64,000 nucleotides of DNA from Ctenosaura bakeri (lineage: Eukaryota; Chordata; Lepidosauria; Squamata; Iguanidae): contig CAOLHI010001251.1 of assembly GCA_948474755.1 (NCBI GenBank), forward strand, positions 124,001-188,000, written 5' to 3'. Position numbers and translations under genes: made by a program. Shown one piece after another: positions 46,228-57,672 of this stretch. Position 1 is the stretch's first letter. Each line of letters opens with the position of its first letter. Under the pieces are notes generated by a model. The model was not told the DNA's origin. It ran no database searches and saw only the letters and a program-made list of their open reading frames with translations.

Positions 46228-46304
46228 GTTAATAAAAAAGCTGAACCAAGAAACAATACTTCAGGTCTCCTGTGGCAATTGGCATTGTTTAGCTCTTGCA
46301 GCTG
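46228..46304 (+). CDS. HERC3: HERC3 exon, RCC1 repeat
   Basis: This 77-base exon follows TGTTCAG and precedes G|GTATAG. It encodes residues about 129-154: LIKKLNQETILQVSCGNWHC then LALAA. It carries the VSCGNWHCLAL strand motif of the propeller. Both phases fit the neighbouring exons. Confidence 0.93.
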
Positions 46305-46626
46305 GTATAGTATTATTAATATTTAATAGTTAAGCAAGTCTTACTGTTGGTAGACTGAGATTAAATTTTGGAAAAGGTCACCCGGGTCTAAACTTTAATT
46401 GAAAAATATCCAACTTAATAGAGGTCTTGAAAACCTAGGCAAAAAAACAAGTGATTTCTATAACATCATTTCCATTAGAGTAAGTTGTATTCGGCCAGGG
46501 AGCTGTGGTTTTCCTTCTAATAATATGTTGTGTTTATACGGTACTCTTGCATGCATATTAATCTCAAACTTCATAATAATCTTGTAAGATAGATTGGCAT
46601 TATTATCTTATATCCAGGATTATCCT

Positions 46627-46985
46627 ATAGCTCAGTGATGGGCAACTGTTGGGACTGAGAGGGGCACATTGGGCCATCAGGGTACCTTGGAGAACCACCC
46701 TCACCCCATTTTTTGACAAAATCAGTTTTATCCAAGTGTATCATGGCAGTGTGGAGGATATTCACCACTTTAGGTAGTTGCCTGACAAGAAAAAGATCTC
46801 AGCCTGCCAGGATCCAGAAACATAGCAAAATTGCCCCCAACTTATGAGGTGTTTGGGGTTATTTGGAAGCAAAAAGTGTGTGTGTGTGTAAATAAATAAA
46901 AATTTAGCATTCTGAGTGGCCACAAAAATGGCTCTGGGGGATACGTGCAACCCACAGGCCACACTTCCCCTACCTTTGCTGTAAA
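46627..46985. mobile_element. Possible hAT-like DNA element
   Basis: The left CAGTGATGGGCAAC and the right GTTGCACG...CCCCTACCTTTGCTG resemble inverted hAT ends. An inner TGTGTGTGTGTG run lies near 46880. No clear 8-bp duplication was found, so the call is tentative. Confidence 0.3.
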
Positions 46986-47213
46986 AAATAATAAAAAACT
47001 GAGTCTGGCACCAGCTAATATATCCGTGGCTGTAGTGTGTTTTGGACTGTGGACTTCCCAGTGCAATTTATACTAACTAAATTACCTCAGGATGAGTTTC
47101 TCCTCCCTGATATCTTCTCCTTACATCAGAATAATTTTATGTTAGTGTGTTTCTGTGGTGTAACAAGGGATTTGCTTTTCTGACTGTTACCTATGTTTCT
47201 CTTGCCCCTGCAG

Positions 47214-47435
47214 ATGGACAGTTTTTTGCATGGGGACAGAACAGCCATGGGCAGCTTGGGCTGGGTAAAGAATTTCCCTCCCAAGCCAGCCCTCAGCGTG
47301 TCAAATCACTTGATGGGATCCCCTTGGCTCAGGTTGCTGCTGGAGGAGCACATAGCTTCGCCTTGTCTCTCTCAGGAGCTGTTTTTGGTTGGGGGAAGAA
47401 TACCTCAGGACAGCTGGGGCTGAGCGATGAACAAG
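47214..47435 (+). CDS. HERC3: HERC3 exon, RCC1 repeats 3-4
   Basis: This 222-base exon follows CCTGCAG and precedes ACAAG|GTACAT. It encodes residues about 155-228: [20 protein letters not shown], then [20 protein letters not shown] and [16 protein letters not shown]. Each blade ends in the GQLGL turn. It is nearly identical to mammalian HERC3, with the frame fully open. Confidence 0.96.
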
Positions 47436-47799
47436 GTACATTGAGTTGTCATACAGGGAAGAAGAAATTTGTTCTGGAGAAGGGAAAAAAGCCACAGAGG
47501 TGGCAACAAGCCCCGGCTGCCCCGCATGGCTCTCCCCTCTGGGGAGCCTTTCCCCAGGGGTGAGGGAGCCTGAAGAACATGGCGTCCCTGGCGCTGGGGC
47601 TTGCAGCTGTCTCTGTGGCTGTCCTACGCTATTTTAATACTTTAGAGGCTTACTGTATAAGCCTCACCTCACAAGGCTTTGCAGTCTCACTGCAAGCCTC
47701 ACAAGACTGACTTGAGAATGTGCAATTTTTAGTATTTGCAAGGGGTTCTGGAACCAGTCCCTTTGCAATACGGTAGACCCACTATACATATATTTTAGA

Positions 47800-48012
47800 A
47801 AGCTAGCATAGGGTAGTGATTTGAGTGTTGGAATAGGACTCTGGGAGACGAGGTTTCAGATCCCTGCCTTTCCCTGAAAATCCACTGGGTAACTTTGGGC
47901 AGATCCCACTCTCAGTCTTAAAGGAGGGCAATGACAAACATCCTCTGAAGAGATCTTACCAAGAAAACCCTAGGATAGAATTGCCATAAGCCAGAGTCAA
48001 ATTGCTTAAGTC
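47800..48012 (+). mobile_element. tRNA-derived SINE
   Basis: GCTAGCATAGGGTAGTGATT (head), CACTGGGTAACTTTGGGCAG (body), CTTACCAAGAAAACCCTAGG and a degenerate tail AGTCAAATTGCTTAAG. Confidence 0.82.
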
Positions 48013-49132
48013 TTCTTGGTAAGACATTACTTCTGTCAGGCCTCCGTGTCCAGAAGGATTTTTGATCTTGAAGGATTTTAAGGCTAGAATTCTCTTATGG
48101 CTATATGCTAACATAATAGAAGCATGCTAGGACAGCTCCCTTATGATACGATTTGGATGGTCTTCTTTACTCTCTACCAGCTTTAAATAGGATCTGAGCG
48201 CAAGTCTCAGAACTAGGGCTTCAGCTTGTACCTCCCCCTTCTGTTGCTCTAGGTGTTCTGTATCACTTATAGCAAAAGAGGGGAGGGAGTTTGGGTTGTC
48301 CTTGGGAGTTAAGCCAAAGAGTGTAAGCATCCGATTCTTGTTTTTTTACTCCCACCATGGCCAGTGAGTCTTATAGGGAGGCTGTTTTGCTGCCTCAGCA
48401 TAGTGGTGTGGACATTGCACACTTTGGCCCTGTGTGGTTAAGAGTGCTTTGTTTAGCTTTACAGACTGTTTTCAGGCTTCCTTCCAGATTTTAGCTGGAA
48501 AGGGCCTAAGATTGCCAAACATTTACTGGAATAGTTGCACCCTCCCTATAGAGCTAGAAAGCCGGGAGGAAGGCTGCTTGCTTGCTTGCTAGGGAGGGGT
48601 GATAACGAAGTACACTGCAAGCTGGAATTTTTGAGGCAAGAGCTATGTTAACAGCAGCAGAAATTTCTGGCAGGGCTTTTGACCTAGCTGTCACCCCAGA
48701 TGTGGCCCTCCAAGGTAAACTGGTCGTGGATGAGACTGTTAGAGCGAAGTGCTTCAGTCTGAAGGTTTTGCCCATCCCTGCTCCCAAACTCAATATAAGA
48801 GATCCACATTCTCAGTCTATTTATGGGAAATAATTGTTGCGTTTCTTGCCTTCTTAGTCCCCATAAGGGAGAGAATTTGATTCCCAGCTCATGTGTAGAA
48901 TTAAATGGCTGCAGTTACATGTCCTCCCAGACATAGATTTTCACTTTTTGGTTTAAGGAAGAGTGCTTGTAACAGAATTGATGATTATATAATTTTGTTA
49001 CTCTACTCTTATAGAAGTTTGGTTATAAAAAAAATACTACATTTGCAGTGTTATAAATGGGGAGGCTACAACTTTTTGCATATTTCATGATCTTGTACTT
49101 GGAGTACATCTATGGTATATTCTCCAATGTAG

Positions 49133-49224
49133 ATCGGGAGTCTCCATGCCATGTGAAGCTCTTAAGGACACAAAAGGTTGTCTACATTAGCTGTGGAAAT
49201 GACCACACAGCTGTCTTGACAAAG
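49133..49224 (+). CDS. HERC3: HERC3 exon, RCC1 repeat 5 start
   Basis: This exon follows CCAATGTAG and ends at ACAAAG|GTAAAA in phase 0. It encodes residues about 229-259: RESPCHVKLLRTQKVVYISC then GNDHTAVLTK. The sequence VVYISCGNDHTAVLTK is the HERC3 form of the repeat. Confidence 0.95.
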
Positions 49225-49614
49225 GTAAAAAGATCACCTTGCTTGAGCTTGGACAGTGATATAAATGGATGGGGAATAGCTTACATTTTTCTTGCTACGT
49301 TCTGTAGCACCATCTCTAGATTCTTTGAAGAAAGTAAAGTAATATACAAGGAAGAAAACATTCCAGAGCACATTTCCTTCACTGCTGAGCAACTGAATGG
49401 TATCTCTTGGGTATGCAGTATCTAATGCAGTGAATTTTCTTTGTCATTCCTTATAACATCTGTTTGACTTTAATTCTTCCTTTGTTTTCCATAAACAAAT
49501 TACTGTTGGTGTTAATATAATGTTTCCTTACTTAAACTAAAGCTCCCTGAATATATTAAGTAGCGAAACGAATAAGTAGGGAGCTAGAGGGCTAGAATCT
49601 TTCTCTCCAATGTA

Positions 49615-49799
49615 CAGTGGACCCTCCATATCTGCTGGGTTCGAATGATCGTGCCCCATATTATTAAATGGCAGTGACGTACACATGGACAATTCAGCAC
49701 ATCTGTGGTCATGTTGCTGCCATTTTAAGTATAGGATGTGATGCGCCATGTTCACTGGAAACTGCAGATCTGGAGGCTGCAGGTTCAGAGGGTCCACTG
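49615..49799. mobile_element. Tigger-like MITE
   Basis: The ends CAGTGGACCCTCCATATCTG and CAGAGGGTCCACTG are inverted. TA flanks both sides (49613-49614 and 49800-49801). It is 185 bp with no coding capacity. Confidence 0.8.
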
Positions 49800-50225
49800 T
49801 ACTAGTTTTGCTATTATGTTTTAATGTCATACTGCAAGTAGGGAAAAACACCACGTTTATTAATCTTCTCTTGTGTCTCCTATATGTATAGGAGAGAAAG
49901 ATTCTAGCCTAGCAAGTTGCATGCTGTGCTAATTTTCTACTTATAGGAAGTTACTTGTTTCAGGTAGAGGAACCTTAATGTTGAGATTTCTTCAGTTGCA
50001 TTTTGAAGTGATTAATTTTGTTTTGAAGTGGTTCATTTTGTTCTGTAGTGGATTCTGAAGCCTCTTTTCTATTGCATTCTGTTGCACGGCTAAACCAGGG
50101 GTCCTTTCACACTACACAATTATAGCAGTGTGATTCCACTTCAACTGTTGTTGTTCCATCCTGTGTAATGCTAGGATTTGCACTTTAGGGAAGGATACTT
50201 GGAAATCTGACAGAAAGAGAACCAA

Positions 50226-50592
50226 CTGATTTGAAATGTGGTGCTACAGGAAATTTCTACAGGTGCTGTGGCCTTGAGAATGACCCATAAAGGGGTCCGA
50301 GAACAAATCAATCCTGAACTCTCCCTAGAAGCCAAAATGACTGAACTGAGTTTGTTGTACTTTGGTTGTATAGTGGGATGACATGACTTTATTAGAAAAG
50401 GTGATAGTATTTAGTGAAGTGGGAGGCATCAGGAAAAAAGAGATTGCATCAAAGGTGCGTAGACTCAATCAAGGAAGCCACAGCCCTGAGTTTTCAGGAC
50501 ATGAGCAGGGTTGTGAATGACAGGATGTCCTTGAGGTCTCCCATTCATAGGGTCACCATAAGTGGCAATTGATGGCTATTAACAAGAAAACC
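50226..50592 (+). mobile_element. BovB/RTE LINE 3' end
   Basis: AACAAATCAATCCTGAACTC, GACATGACTTTATTAGAAAA, GAAGCCACAGCCCTGAGTTT and the terminal CATAGGGTCACCATAAG...GATGGCTATTAACAAG follow the BovB 3'-end order. The sequence CTGACAGAAAGAG before it and CTGTGCCAGAGAG after it may be a diverged target duplication. Confidence 0.7.
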
Positions 50593-50684
50593 TTAGAATT
50601 CTGTGCCAGAGAGTTCTAAAGCTTCACCAGACTACAAAGCCCAGAATTCCATGGGATGCTGCCACAACAGTTAAAGTGTAATCA

Positions 50685-51136
50685 TCTACCATATAAAAGT
50701 CAAAGTTTGTCTGTTCGTCCTTGTCAGGTGAGAAGACCTCATATGATTGGTTGCCGGAGAAGATTCTATGGAATCCTGGGGTTTGCAGTTTAGGGAGGGC
50801 CTTCAGAATTCTCAGCCAGAGATCTCTTGGGCCTGTCTTGAATAGGTCAGTTGCTACAAAGATGAGGCCTAGCAGCAAGGACAAGGCCAGCGTATGTCCC
50901 TCAGGAAACCAGCCTCTGTATGTTAATAACTCTGAATACAGATTGGATTGGGGAATATGGGGAAAAGTTACAGGTACTGGCCAAAACAATTTGAGGAATT
51001 ACAGACACAGACTCTCATCTGTGTATTTCAACTGCATCTAATTCCTAAGGTAAGATAAAGTAATTCCTAAGATATTTCTAACAAGTATTACCTATGAGAA
51101 AATAAAATCCTGGGCAACTCTGGGTAAATATGCTAG
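50685..51136 (+). mobile_element. Non-autonomous Helitron
   Basis: It starts TCTACCATATAAAAGTCAAA (a Helitron-type 5' TC end). It ends with a hairpin, CCTGGGCAACTCTGGG, followed 8 bases later by CTAG (51133-51136). It sits exactly between A (50684) and T (51137), as Helitrons do, with no target duplication. It carries a piece resembling the Harbinger MITE (GAATCCTGGGGTTTGCAGTT). Confidence 0.78.
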
Positions 51137-51372
51137 TAGTGCTATAACTGTGTAGTGTGAAAGGGCCCCAGGCCTGTTGTGCATGTACCAGGGACAAAAG
51201 TGGAAGTAAGCTAGTGTACAGTTGGAAATATTGAAATTTCTGTTGCTACCAGTGGTTTGGCTAAGGATGCAATCAGCGACAGAGTGGCATCCCTTTGCAG
51301 CTGAGGAAGGAGCTGCAGCTGTTGTGAGAGCCTGCTTTTACCTAAGTCGAAATGTCATCTTTTTGCTCACAG

Positions 51373-51503
51373 AGTGGAGGTGTGTTCACCTTTGGTTCTG
51401 GTTCCTGTGGGCAGCTGGGTCATGATTCCTTCAATGATGAAGTCAACCCCAGAAGAGTTTTGGAGCTGATGGGCAGTGAGGTGTCCCAGATTGCATGTGG
51501 TAG
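51373..51503 (+). CDS. HERC3: HERC3 exon, RCC1 repeats 5-6
   Basis: This exon follows GCTCACAG and ends GGTAG|GTGAGT. It encodes residues about 260-302: SGGVFTFGSGSCGQLGHDSF, then PRRVLELMGSEVSQIACGR. These are the blade strands and the ELMGSEV segment typical of HERC3/HERC4, closest to HERC3. Confidence 0.95.
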
Positions 51504-51915
51504 GTGAGTGATGTTGTATGCTGTTCACTGGTGTGGTGAGTGTCACAATTGTTTCAACAACAGCAAGTGAAAGTTGGGGCACTCAGAACTGAGTGATTAG
51601 AATTACAGATAATGGAATTGCCTGCTGTTTGATACATTTTATTTCTTCCATGTGTATAAAATTGCTCTTAGTTTGGGTGGTTATTGTTGCTTAAGAGTTT
51701 TTGTAACAAGTAGCTGCAACGACCATGGAACGTGCAGATTCAGATCTGTGTACAAAGTTCCAAGTATCGCCTTGTAGTCCTATGTATGAGTTATGTTTCC
51801 CTCCCCCTGTGTATATAACCCCACATAGGTATACATATTGAAGAAACTGGGATACTTTACGTTTTATAAGGTGAAATGCTGAATTACATTTTTAAACTAC
51901 AACTCCCATATAGTA

Positions 51916-52538
51916 CAGTCAGCCTTCCACATTTGCGAGTTTCACTTTTGCAGATTTGATTATTCATGGATTATTTGCTGTCACCTCTGCTGCTTCCTTG
52001 TGCCATTTTTATTAGGGACAGCAAGCCTCGTGGGATTGAGAAACTGTGGCCATTTCCGCACTACAGTTTTAAAGTGCTGCTATTCCACTATCAACCTCCT
52101 ATGGCATTCTGGGGTTTGTAGTTTAGGGAAGGGCACTTCCAATTCTCAGCCAAAGAGCTCTTTGATCTCAGTAAACTACAAACCCCAGAATTCCACAGGG
52201 CATTGAAAGTGGAATAGCAGCAGTTTAACACTGTAGTGCGGAAATGGCCTGTGAATGAGGCTTCTAAGTCCCTATTAAACATGGTGTGAAGGCAGCAGTG
52301 GACGTAGCAGGAAGCCCCACCAGCCTCCCACTTCTGCCTTGTGAAAGAACCCTGATGCCTCAAAGGAATCCATGGTGGGTTGAATATGGTGATCATTCTT
52401 TTTTGTGTGTTATATATATATGGTGTGTTATATATATATGGTGTTATATATGGTTTGGGAGGGCCTGGAGTTATACAGTTTTTTCACTTTCATGGGGGTC
52501 CTGTGCCCCTAACCCTAGTGAATGTGGAGGGATGACTG
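51916..52538. mobile_element. Tigger-like element with nested MITE
   Basis: The left end CAGTCAGCCTTCCACATTTG follows TA. The right end AATGTGGAGGGATGACTG has CA in place of TA. CAGATTTGATTATTCATGGA and GGGGGTCCTGTGCCCCTAAC are shared with the Tigger-like copies at 10808, 14562 and 54447. A (TA)n simple repeat with a duplicated GTGTTATATATATATGG unit lies at about 52405-52450. Confidence 0.75.
52048..52249. mobile_element. Harbinger-like MITE, long variant
   Basis: The ends are GGCCATTTCCGCACTACAG and CTGTAGTGCGGAAATGGCC. The TGT target duplication is at 52045-52047 and 52250-52252. It is the same long variant as 25946-26147, inserted in the Tigger-like element. Confidence 0.9.
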
Positions 52539-52724
52539 CATTACCAGTGAGCAATTGTGGCTGGGAGTTTTGGAGAGTGGTTATCCAAAAGGTATTTGAA
52601 GGCTCTGATAGAATGGATGGAGGAGAGAGTGATAGAGCGGTGTTCTGTTCTGTATTAATTGTTTTGCAATATTATTTTTTTCTTAAAGCAGATCTCATAA
52701 GTTTAATATTATTGTTATTTGTAG

Positions 52725-52885
52725 ACAGCACACTCTAGCCTTTGTGCCTTCTTCAGGAATTATCTATGCATTTGGCTGTGGAACCAAAGGCCAGCTGGGA
52801 ACTGGGTACACCTGCAATGTTAAATGTCCTTCCCCAGTCAAAGGCCACTGGGCAGCTCATAATGAGGAGATTTCTAATAGAGCTG
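52725..52885 (+). CDS. HERC3: HERC3 exon, RCC1 repeat 7 and propeller end
   Basis: This exon follows TTTGTAG and ends GAGCTG|GTAAGT. It encodes residues about 303-356: QHTLAFVPSSGIIYAFGCGT, KGQLGTGYTCNVKCPSPVKG, then HWAAHNEEISNRA. The GQLGTG...VKCPSPVKG part closes the seven-bladed propeller as in HERC3. Confidence 0.95.
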
Positions 52886-53119
52886 GTAAGTGTGAGCACA
52901 GTATAGCTGGTGGGGTGCAGATTTGGGGTGATGGTTGCAGTAGGAGCTGGTGAAAGCTGAGACTGGTCAGGTTGCAGTTAAGGCTGATTGTGGCTGCTCT
53001 CTGCTTACGTGCCAAAGCACACAAGTTCAGATTCAATAAATGTATAGTTTATTCCATGGTGGGAATGTTAAAAAAGTACAGTGGACCCACTTTCAAAATT
53101 CGAGCAGTTGCCAGTCTGT

Positions 53120-53350
53120 AGAATCAGTGTGGCCTAGTGGACTAGGATTTTGGAGAACAGAGTTTAAATACTTGCTCGGCCATAGAAGGTCACTGGGTGA
53201 CTTTGGGCAAGTCACGCTCTCTCGGCCTCAGAGGAAGTCAAGGATAGACACTCCCACTGAACAATTCTTCCCAAGAAAACCTCATGATACTCATGACACA
53301 TGATACTGTGCCTTACTGTTTCCATGAGTCAAAAATGATTTGAAGTCACA
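53120..53350 (+). mobile_element. tRNA-derived SINE
   Basis: GAATCAGTGTGGCCTAGTGG (head), CACTGGGTGACTTTGGGCAA (body), CAATTCTTCCCAAGAAAACC and the tail AAAATGATTTGAAGTCACAG. Confidence 0.85.
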
Positions 53351-54446
53351 GCACCACCACTCTAGAGGAAATACCCAAGAATTAGCATTCCTTGTCCCAC
53401 AGATGGTCAATTTCTACACATGAAGGCTAGTTCTGTGCTCTGGGAGTCCTTCATGAAAAAGAGACATTTAAAAGCGTCCTGTGATGCTTCATTTGATTTG
53501 AGATGGTAAACTTTCATTTTAGCCTGATAAACTTTCCTGAAAGAAAGTTGGCCTCACAGAAAATGTTCTCTGTCAAGTTCCAGATGCAGTGTGGCATTAT
53601 TGGGTTTCCTCCATTTCTCCCATTTTTTTCCTCAGTTTGAGATTTTCCACGTGTTTCATGGAATGCAACTTGTCGAGTTTATATGCCTCCCTTCAGTTTT
53701 GTGGTCCCTGAATCCCTGAGAAGCCCTCCCACTTTTTTTAGTTAAAAAAATTAATACTTTTCCTGTAAAACAAGTCACATAGGATCTTCACATCTCACTT
53801 TTTTATGAAACTGTAAGTGGATTTCTGGTCATTTCCAGTTTCAGAGTAGTGGTGGTGTGTTGCAGATCCTGGTGAGATTGTGTGAGAGGAATTTCCCTTC
53901 TTACCCACGGTACTTCTCCACCACTAACATACATGCTTGAACAGAGGTGATATTAATAGTTCCCTCCGCTTGCCTCAGGCAAATAGTAATTGCTTGTTGT
54001 TTGTGTGGGTTATCACTAACTGATCTCTACTTTTAGGGATTTAATTCAATATTATTAGAGGAATTCTCCTTCTCATCTATAGTAATGTAACAAAAAATGG
54101 AATGTGGCAAGTTGGTGACCATGGGTGGAATGTGTGTCACCATGGAAGGAATACTGGAATATTGATTTCTGAAGCACTAAAATGAGGCATATTCTGAGAA
54201 CTGTTGAACAACCATGACTTTCTCTCTGTACTGACAAACTCCATTGTGGATGTACAAGAAAACTTTCAAGAGTTACTGTAGTTTTGATCCTCAGCCATGC
54301 TTCCCCTTCCTCCCTACATGTCTCTTGCAGAACCGGTGTATAAGAATATAGTCAGTGGCTGATATTGTCATAGACTTCTGTTGCCTGCTGTGGTGTACAT
54401 GCTTACAAGCCCTTTGCACCATTCTGGTTGTGGTTGCTATCATGCA

Positions 54447-54756
54447 CAGTTGCCCCTCCATTTTCATCGGTTCAGCACTTGTGAATTTGATTATTCACAG
54501 GTTATTTATTTTATTTATTTATTTTTAAAAAATCTTATTTTATTTGCCCCTGCCACAGAAAAATATTTTTCTGTAGGAATGTCTAGGTCCTCCAGCATGA
54601 CTTTTATAGAGTTGTGCTGAAGGACCTAGAGATTCCTAGAGAAGTGCTCTCAGGTTAAAAAGAAAATAGCATTCGTGATTTTAATTTTTATTCACATTTT
54701 TTCCACTTTCGTGGGGGTCTTGCGCCCCAACCACTTGAAAAGTAGAGGGCTCACTG
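54447..54756. mobile_element. Tigger-like DNA element
   Basis: The left end is CAGTTGCCCCTCCATTTTCA. The right end AGTAGAGGGCTCACTG is followed by TA. Inside are GAATTTGATTATTCACAGGT and TTTCGTGGGGGTCTTGCGCC, shared with 51916-52538. Confidence 0.75.
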
Positions 54757-55292
54757 TAGATAGTTGATCAAAGGTCATAGCTGAGGGGGAGAACAGAAGT
54801 TTTTATGCAGAAAATTGCAGATTTCATTGCTGGCTTCTCTAGGTAAGGCTGAGAAAGACCCATACGAAGCCTTGGAGAAATGCTGCTGATTAGTGTAGAG
54901 TACTGAGTTGGGTAGACCAATGAATAGATTTCACATAAGATAATTTCTTATATTTCTACTTAGCACTAGTTCATACCATATAAAATAAAATGGAGTATTC
55001 AGGTATGTTTTCTACCTTCATAAAGTTAGAAGAGACAATAAATTATTTCACAATTCTGGAGACAAAAGGTAATGAAACAGAGAAAATAGTGGCATAAAAT
55101 ACTGTTCAAGGCATTTCCACTTACTGTTTGAGCTGTGGTGGCAGGCACTAGTATGAAAGGCTCATTAAAATCTGTGTTGTTGTTTTTTTTCAAATTACAT
55201 TGACTTTTATTATTTTGGTTTCCCAAGGGAAAGGAAGTAGGATGTCTGTGACTGTGGAGCCATATCTAATTGGTATCAATCTTCTTCAACAG

Positions 55293-55369
55293 ATGCCTGT
55301 AAATATTACATTGTTAAACATATCTTCTCTGGAGGAGACCAAACATTTGTACTTTGTTCTGAAACAAAG
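55293..55369 (+). CDS. HERC3: HERC3 exon, start of linker
   Basis: This 77-base exon follows TTCAACAG and ends ACAAAG|GTAATA in phase 0. It encodes residues about 357-382: ACKYYIVKHIFSGGDQTFVL then CSETK. The FSGGDQTFVLCS segment matches the strand that follows the HERC3 propeller. Confidence 0.94.
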
Positions 55370-55549
55370 GTAATATAGAGTTTTTATGTTAATGGTGGTG
55401 TCTTTGTGTGTATTTATGGGCTATTGGGATGTTATTTGTTAGCTTTTTCTCTATGCCTGGTGAGATCCAGAAGTGAGATTCAAACCTTATACAGTTGTAA
55501 ACTTGATATATGGAATAAAGGCTGGAATCACAAATATGACATCACCTGA

Positions 55550-55767
55550 GGCCCTTTAACACTACATAGTTACAATTCTGCTTTAACTGCCATGGTTGCA
55601 TCCTGTGGAATCGTGGGGTTTGTATTTGGATGTGGCACTAGGATTCTCTGGCTGAGAATTCTAAGTACCCCTCCCTAAACTATAAATCCCAGGACTCTGT
55701 AGAACAGAACTATAGTAGTTTAAAGTGGCATCATGCCTGGAAAAATTGTGTAGTGTGGAAGGGTCCC
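55550..55767. mobile_element. Harbinger-like MITE, subfamily 2
   Basis: GGCCCTTTAACACTACATAG and GTGTAGTGTGGAAGGGTCC are the inverted ends. GATTCTCTGGCTGAGAATTC lies in the middle and TTTAAAGTGGCATCATG in the right arm. Flanking triplets do not match cleanly. Confidence 0.7.
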
Positions 55768-55785
55768 TAGTTTAAGAATTCACAA

Positions 55786-55934
55786 TAGTTGGCCTTCCAT
55801 ATCAACAGATTCTGCATACAGAGATTCGACCAACCAGAGCTACACCACTGTGCATAATGGGACTTGGGCATCCATGAATTTTGGTATCCAAGGTATCCTG
55901 GAACCAAACCCTAGCAGATACAGAAAGACCACTG
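55786..55934. mobile_element. Tigger-like MITE
   Basis: The left TAGTTGGCCTTCCATATCAA and the right GATACAGAAAGACCACTG followed by TA are Tigger-type ends. The body ATAATGGGACTTGGGCATCC is shared with 39770-39961. Confidence 0.72.
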
Positions 55935-55999
55935 TACTGCAGTCAAAGACTAAGGGAATGGGTCCATTTGGGAAACGAGAGCAAGACGACCTGCTCTTT

Positions 56000-56338
56000 T
56001 GATGCTTCCAAATTAAAGACACATTTCATTAATTTGATGGGGGTTCCGTTCTTTCATCAGTTCTTCTTGCTTATTGAGGCTCGCTTGGGACTGCTTGCAC
56101 ATGCACACTGCTTGCAAAGTGAGCTGAAAGGTAGGGGGAAGGCGCTAAGCTGTGTGAGAGACTTTGCAAACAGCATGTGCTCAGTCAGTCCCAAGCGAGC
56201 CTCTATATGTCTTTCATGCTCCCTACAGTACAGTACATGGGTACAATACATAAGTTCTAATTTTCAATCAATTACAGTGCTCTTATAGTGCTCTGGTCCC
56301 TAACTTGTCAGATAAGAAGTAAGGGAGTCTTGTACTTG
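56000..56338. mobile_element. Tigger-like DNA element, family B, left end missing
   Basis: ATGCTTCCAAATTAAAGACA, GTTCTTCTTGC, TGCTTGCAAAGTGAGCTGAA and CTACAGTACAGTACATGG are collinear with 9402-9764. The right end, CAGATAAGAAGTAAGGGAGTC, is eroded and the left terminus is absent. Confidence 0.65.
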
Positions 56339-56430
56339 TATCCATTAAAAAAAAAAGCATCAGTGAAGTCCCTTGTATTCCTTCTCCACCTAGTTATGAA
56401 GTCCTCTCTGAAACCTACATTCTCTTACAG

Positions 56431-56555
56431 AATTCTGTGCCAGCAGATGACTTCCGTACTATAAATCAAAGTGACTACACCTGCTCAATTAATGATGATA
56501 CAATAGACATGTGGAGACAAAAGCTTTTGGAAAGGAATAATCCTAATTCAGTGAA
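56431..56555 (+). CDS. HERC3: HERC3 exon, linker
   Basis: This exon follows CTCTTACAG and ends GTGAA|GTATGC. It encodes residues about 383-423, including DDFRTINQSDYTCSINDDTI and MWRQKLLERNNPNSV. The same order is seen in HERC3 (DFRTMNQ... and WRQKL...). The linker is less conserved than the propeller, and the exon start NSVPA differs from mammals. Confidence 0.92.
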
Positions 56556-57612
56556 GTATGCTCATTTTTCTTGTGTTTTACACACTGTTCAATATCATGG
56601 TTGTGGTTTGTTTATGAATTCATGGTAGTTGAGCCAGGTAAGGGGTACTGTGAGAGCAATAATATTTCTCTGTTGGTGAGTGGCATATATATATGTTGAA
56701 CTATTATTCGCTCTGATATACAGTTTTCCTCAGCAGTGCATTCTGTTGTTTTCTGAAGAGGAAGTTTGTTGCTGAATGTCAATCTGTAATCTAGTCATTT
56801 GTAACTACTTCCTCTGCTGGATTAATGATGATTCAGGGTTTGTTTTGTTTATTTGTTTTTAAAAAGAGATAGTTGTTGATGGTAGACCTCACAGGTGCTG
56901 AGCCATACATTAAAAAATATGCTCCATATATTAAAGTGCAGTTTAACTTTTAGAAATACTTCAGGAATCTGTAGCAAGGGCCAAGTCAACAAGGTGCCCC
57001 AGCTACATAGAAAAAGCAACTGGTCTGGTCCAGGGGCATGTTACCAGAATTTGGAAAGTGACTTTTGGGGTGCCAAAACTTTCAGAATCTCCCAACCTAG
57101 TAGGTTCTTAGAGTTGTAATCCCAACAATTAACTTTTCTGAGCTTTGCATGGTTCTTAGAAGTGCTTGCCATGTGAACCCCTTCATTATGAGACCATTGG
57201 AAGCATCTGACAGTGGTGGCAAAGGTCTCCTTCCAAGGGGAAGCATAGAAATCCATATTCCAGGCTGCCCTTTTCACTACTTTTGAGGAACAAAACAGTA
57301 GTCTTACATAAAAGCTGTCTCAGCCAGTTTTCACATACAGCTTAGGACAGGTTGATATGCTGCTGGCTTAGTAGCCTAAGAGTAGAGCATGGAAGAAAGG
57401 TTTGTTTTTAATCACAACTCTCATAATCTTGCAGGCGGTATGGTCACTGGCCATGTTGTTTGAAGGATCTTGAGATTCCTAGTCCAAGTAATCTTTCCAT
57501 GCTGTACCTATAAGCAAGAAGACTCAATTCATTTGGGAAGAAAATGTAAATATTATGTGGAGTATATGTGCTGTGGTCTCATAACCATTTTGCCTATCTT
57601 GTCTCTGAGCAG

Positions 57613-57672
57613 TGAAGTTGTCCAGATCCTATCCTCAGCTGCCTGCTGGAATGGGAGCTTCTTAGAAAAAAA
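57613..57672 (+). CDS. HERC3: HERC3 exon, linker, last coding exon in window
   Basis: This 60-base exon follows TCTGAGCAG and ends AAAAAA|GTAAGT. It encodes EVVQILSSAACWNGSFLEK (residues about 424-443), the helix-forming segment conserved in HERC3/HERC4. The last two bases open a codon completed beyond the window, where the rest of the linker and the HECT domain must lie. Confidence 0.93.

Larger units (their letters stand above)
50098..51169. mobile_element. Harbinger-like MITE, subfamily 2, with two insertions
   Basis: The left arm starts GGTCCTTTCACACTACACAA. The right end is GTGTAGTGTGAAAGGGCCCC, with GATGCTGCCACAACAGTTAA as the inner right arm. The element is broken by a BovB fragment and then a Helitron. 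Outside those insertions its order matches the intact copy at 55550-55767. Confidence 0.7.

Noticed and set aside
53351..57612. NAP1L5-like retrogene inside HERC3, as in mammals
   Set aside because: No long intronless frame exists in any HERC3 intron here apart from L1 and DIRS pieces.
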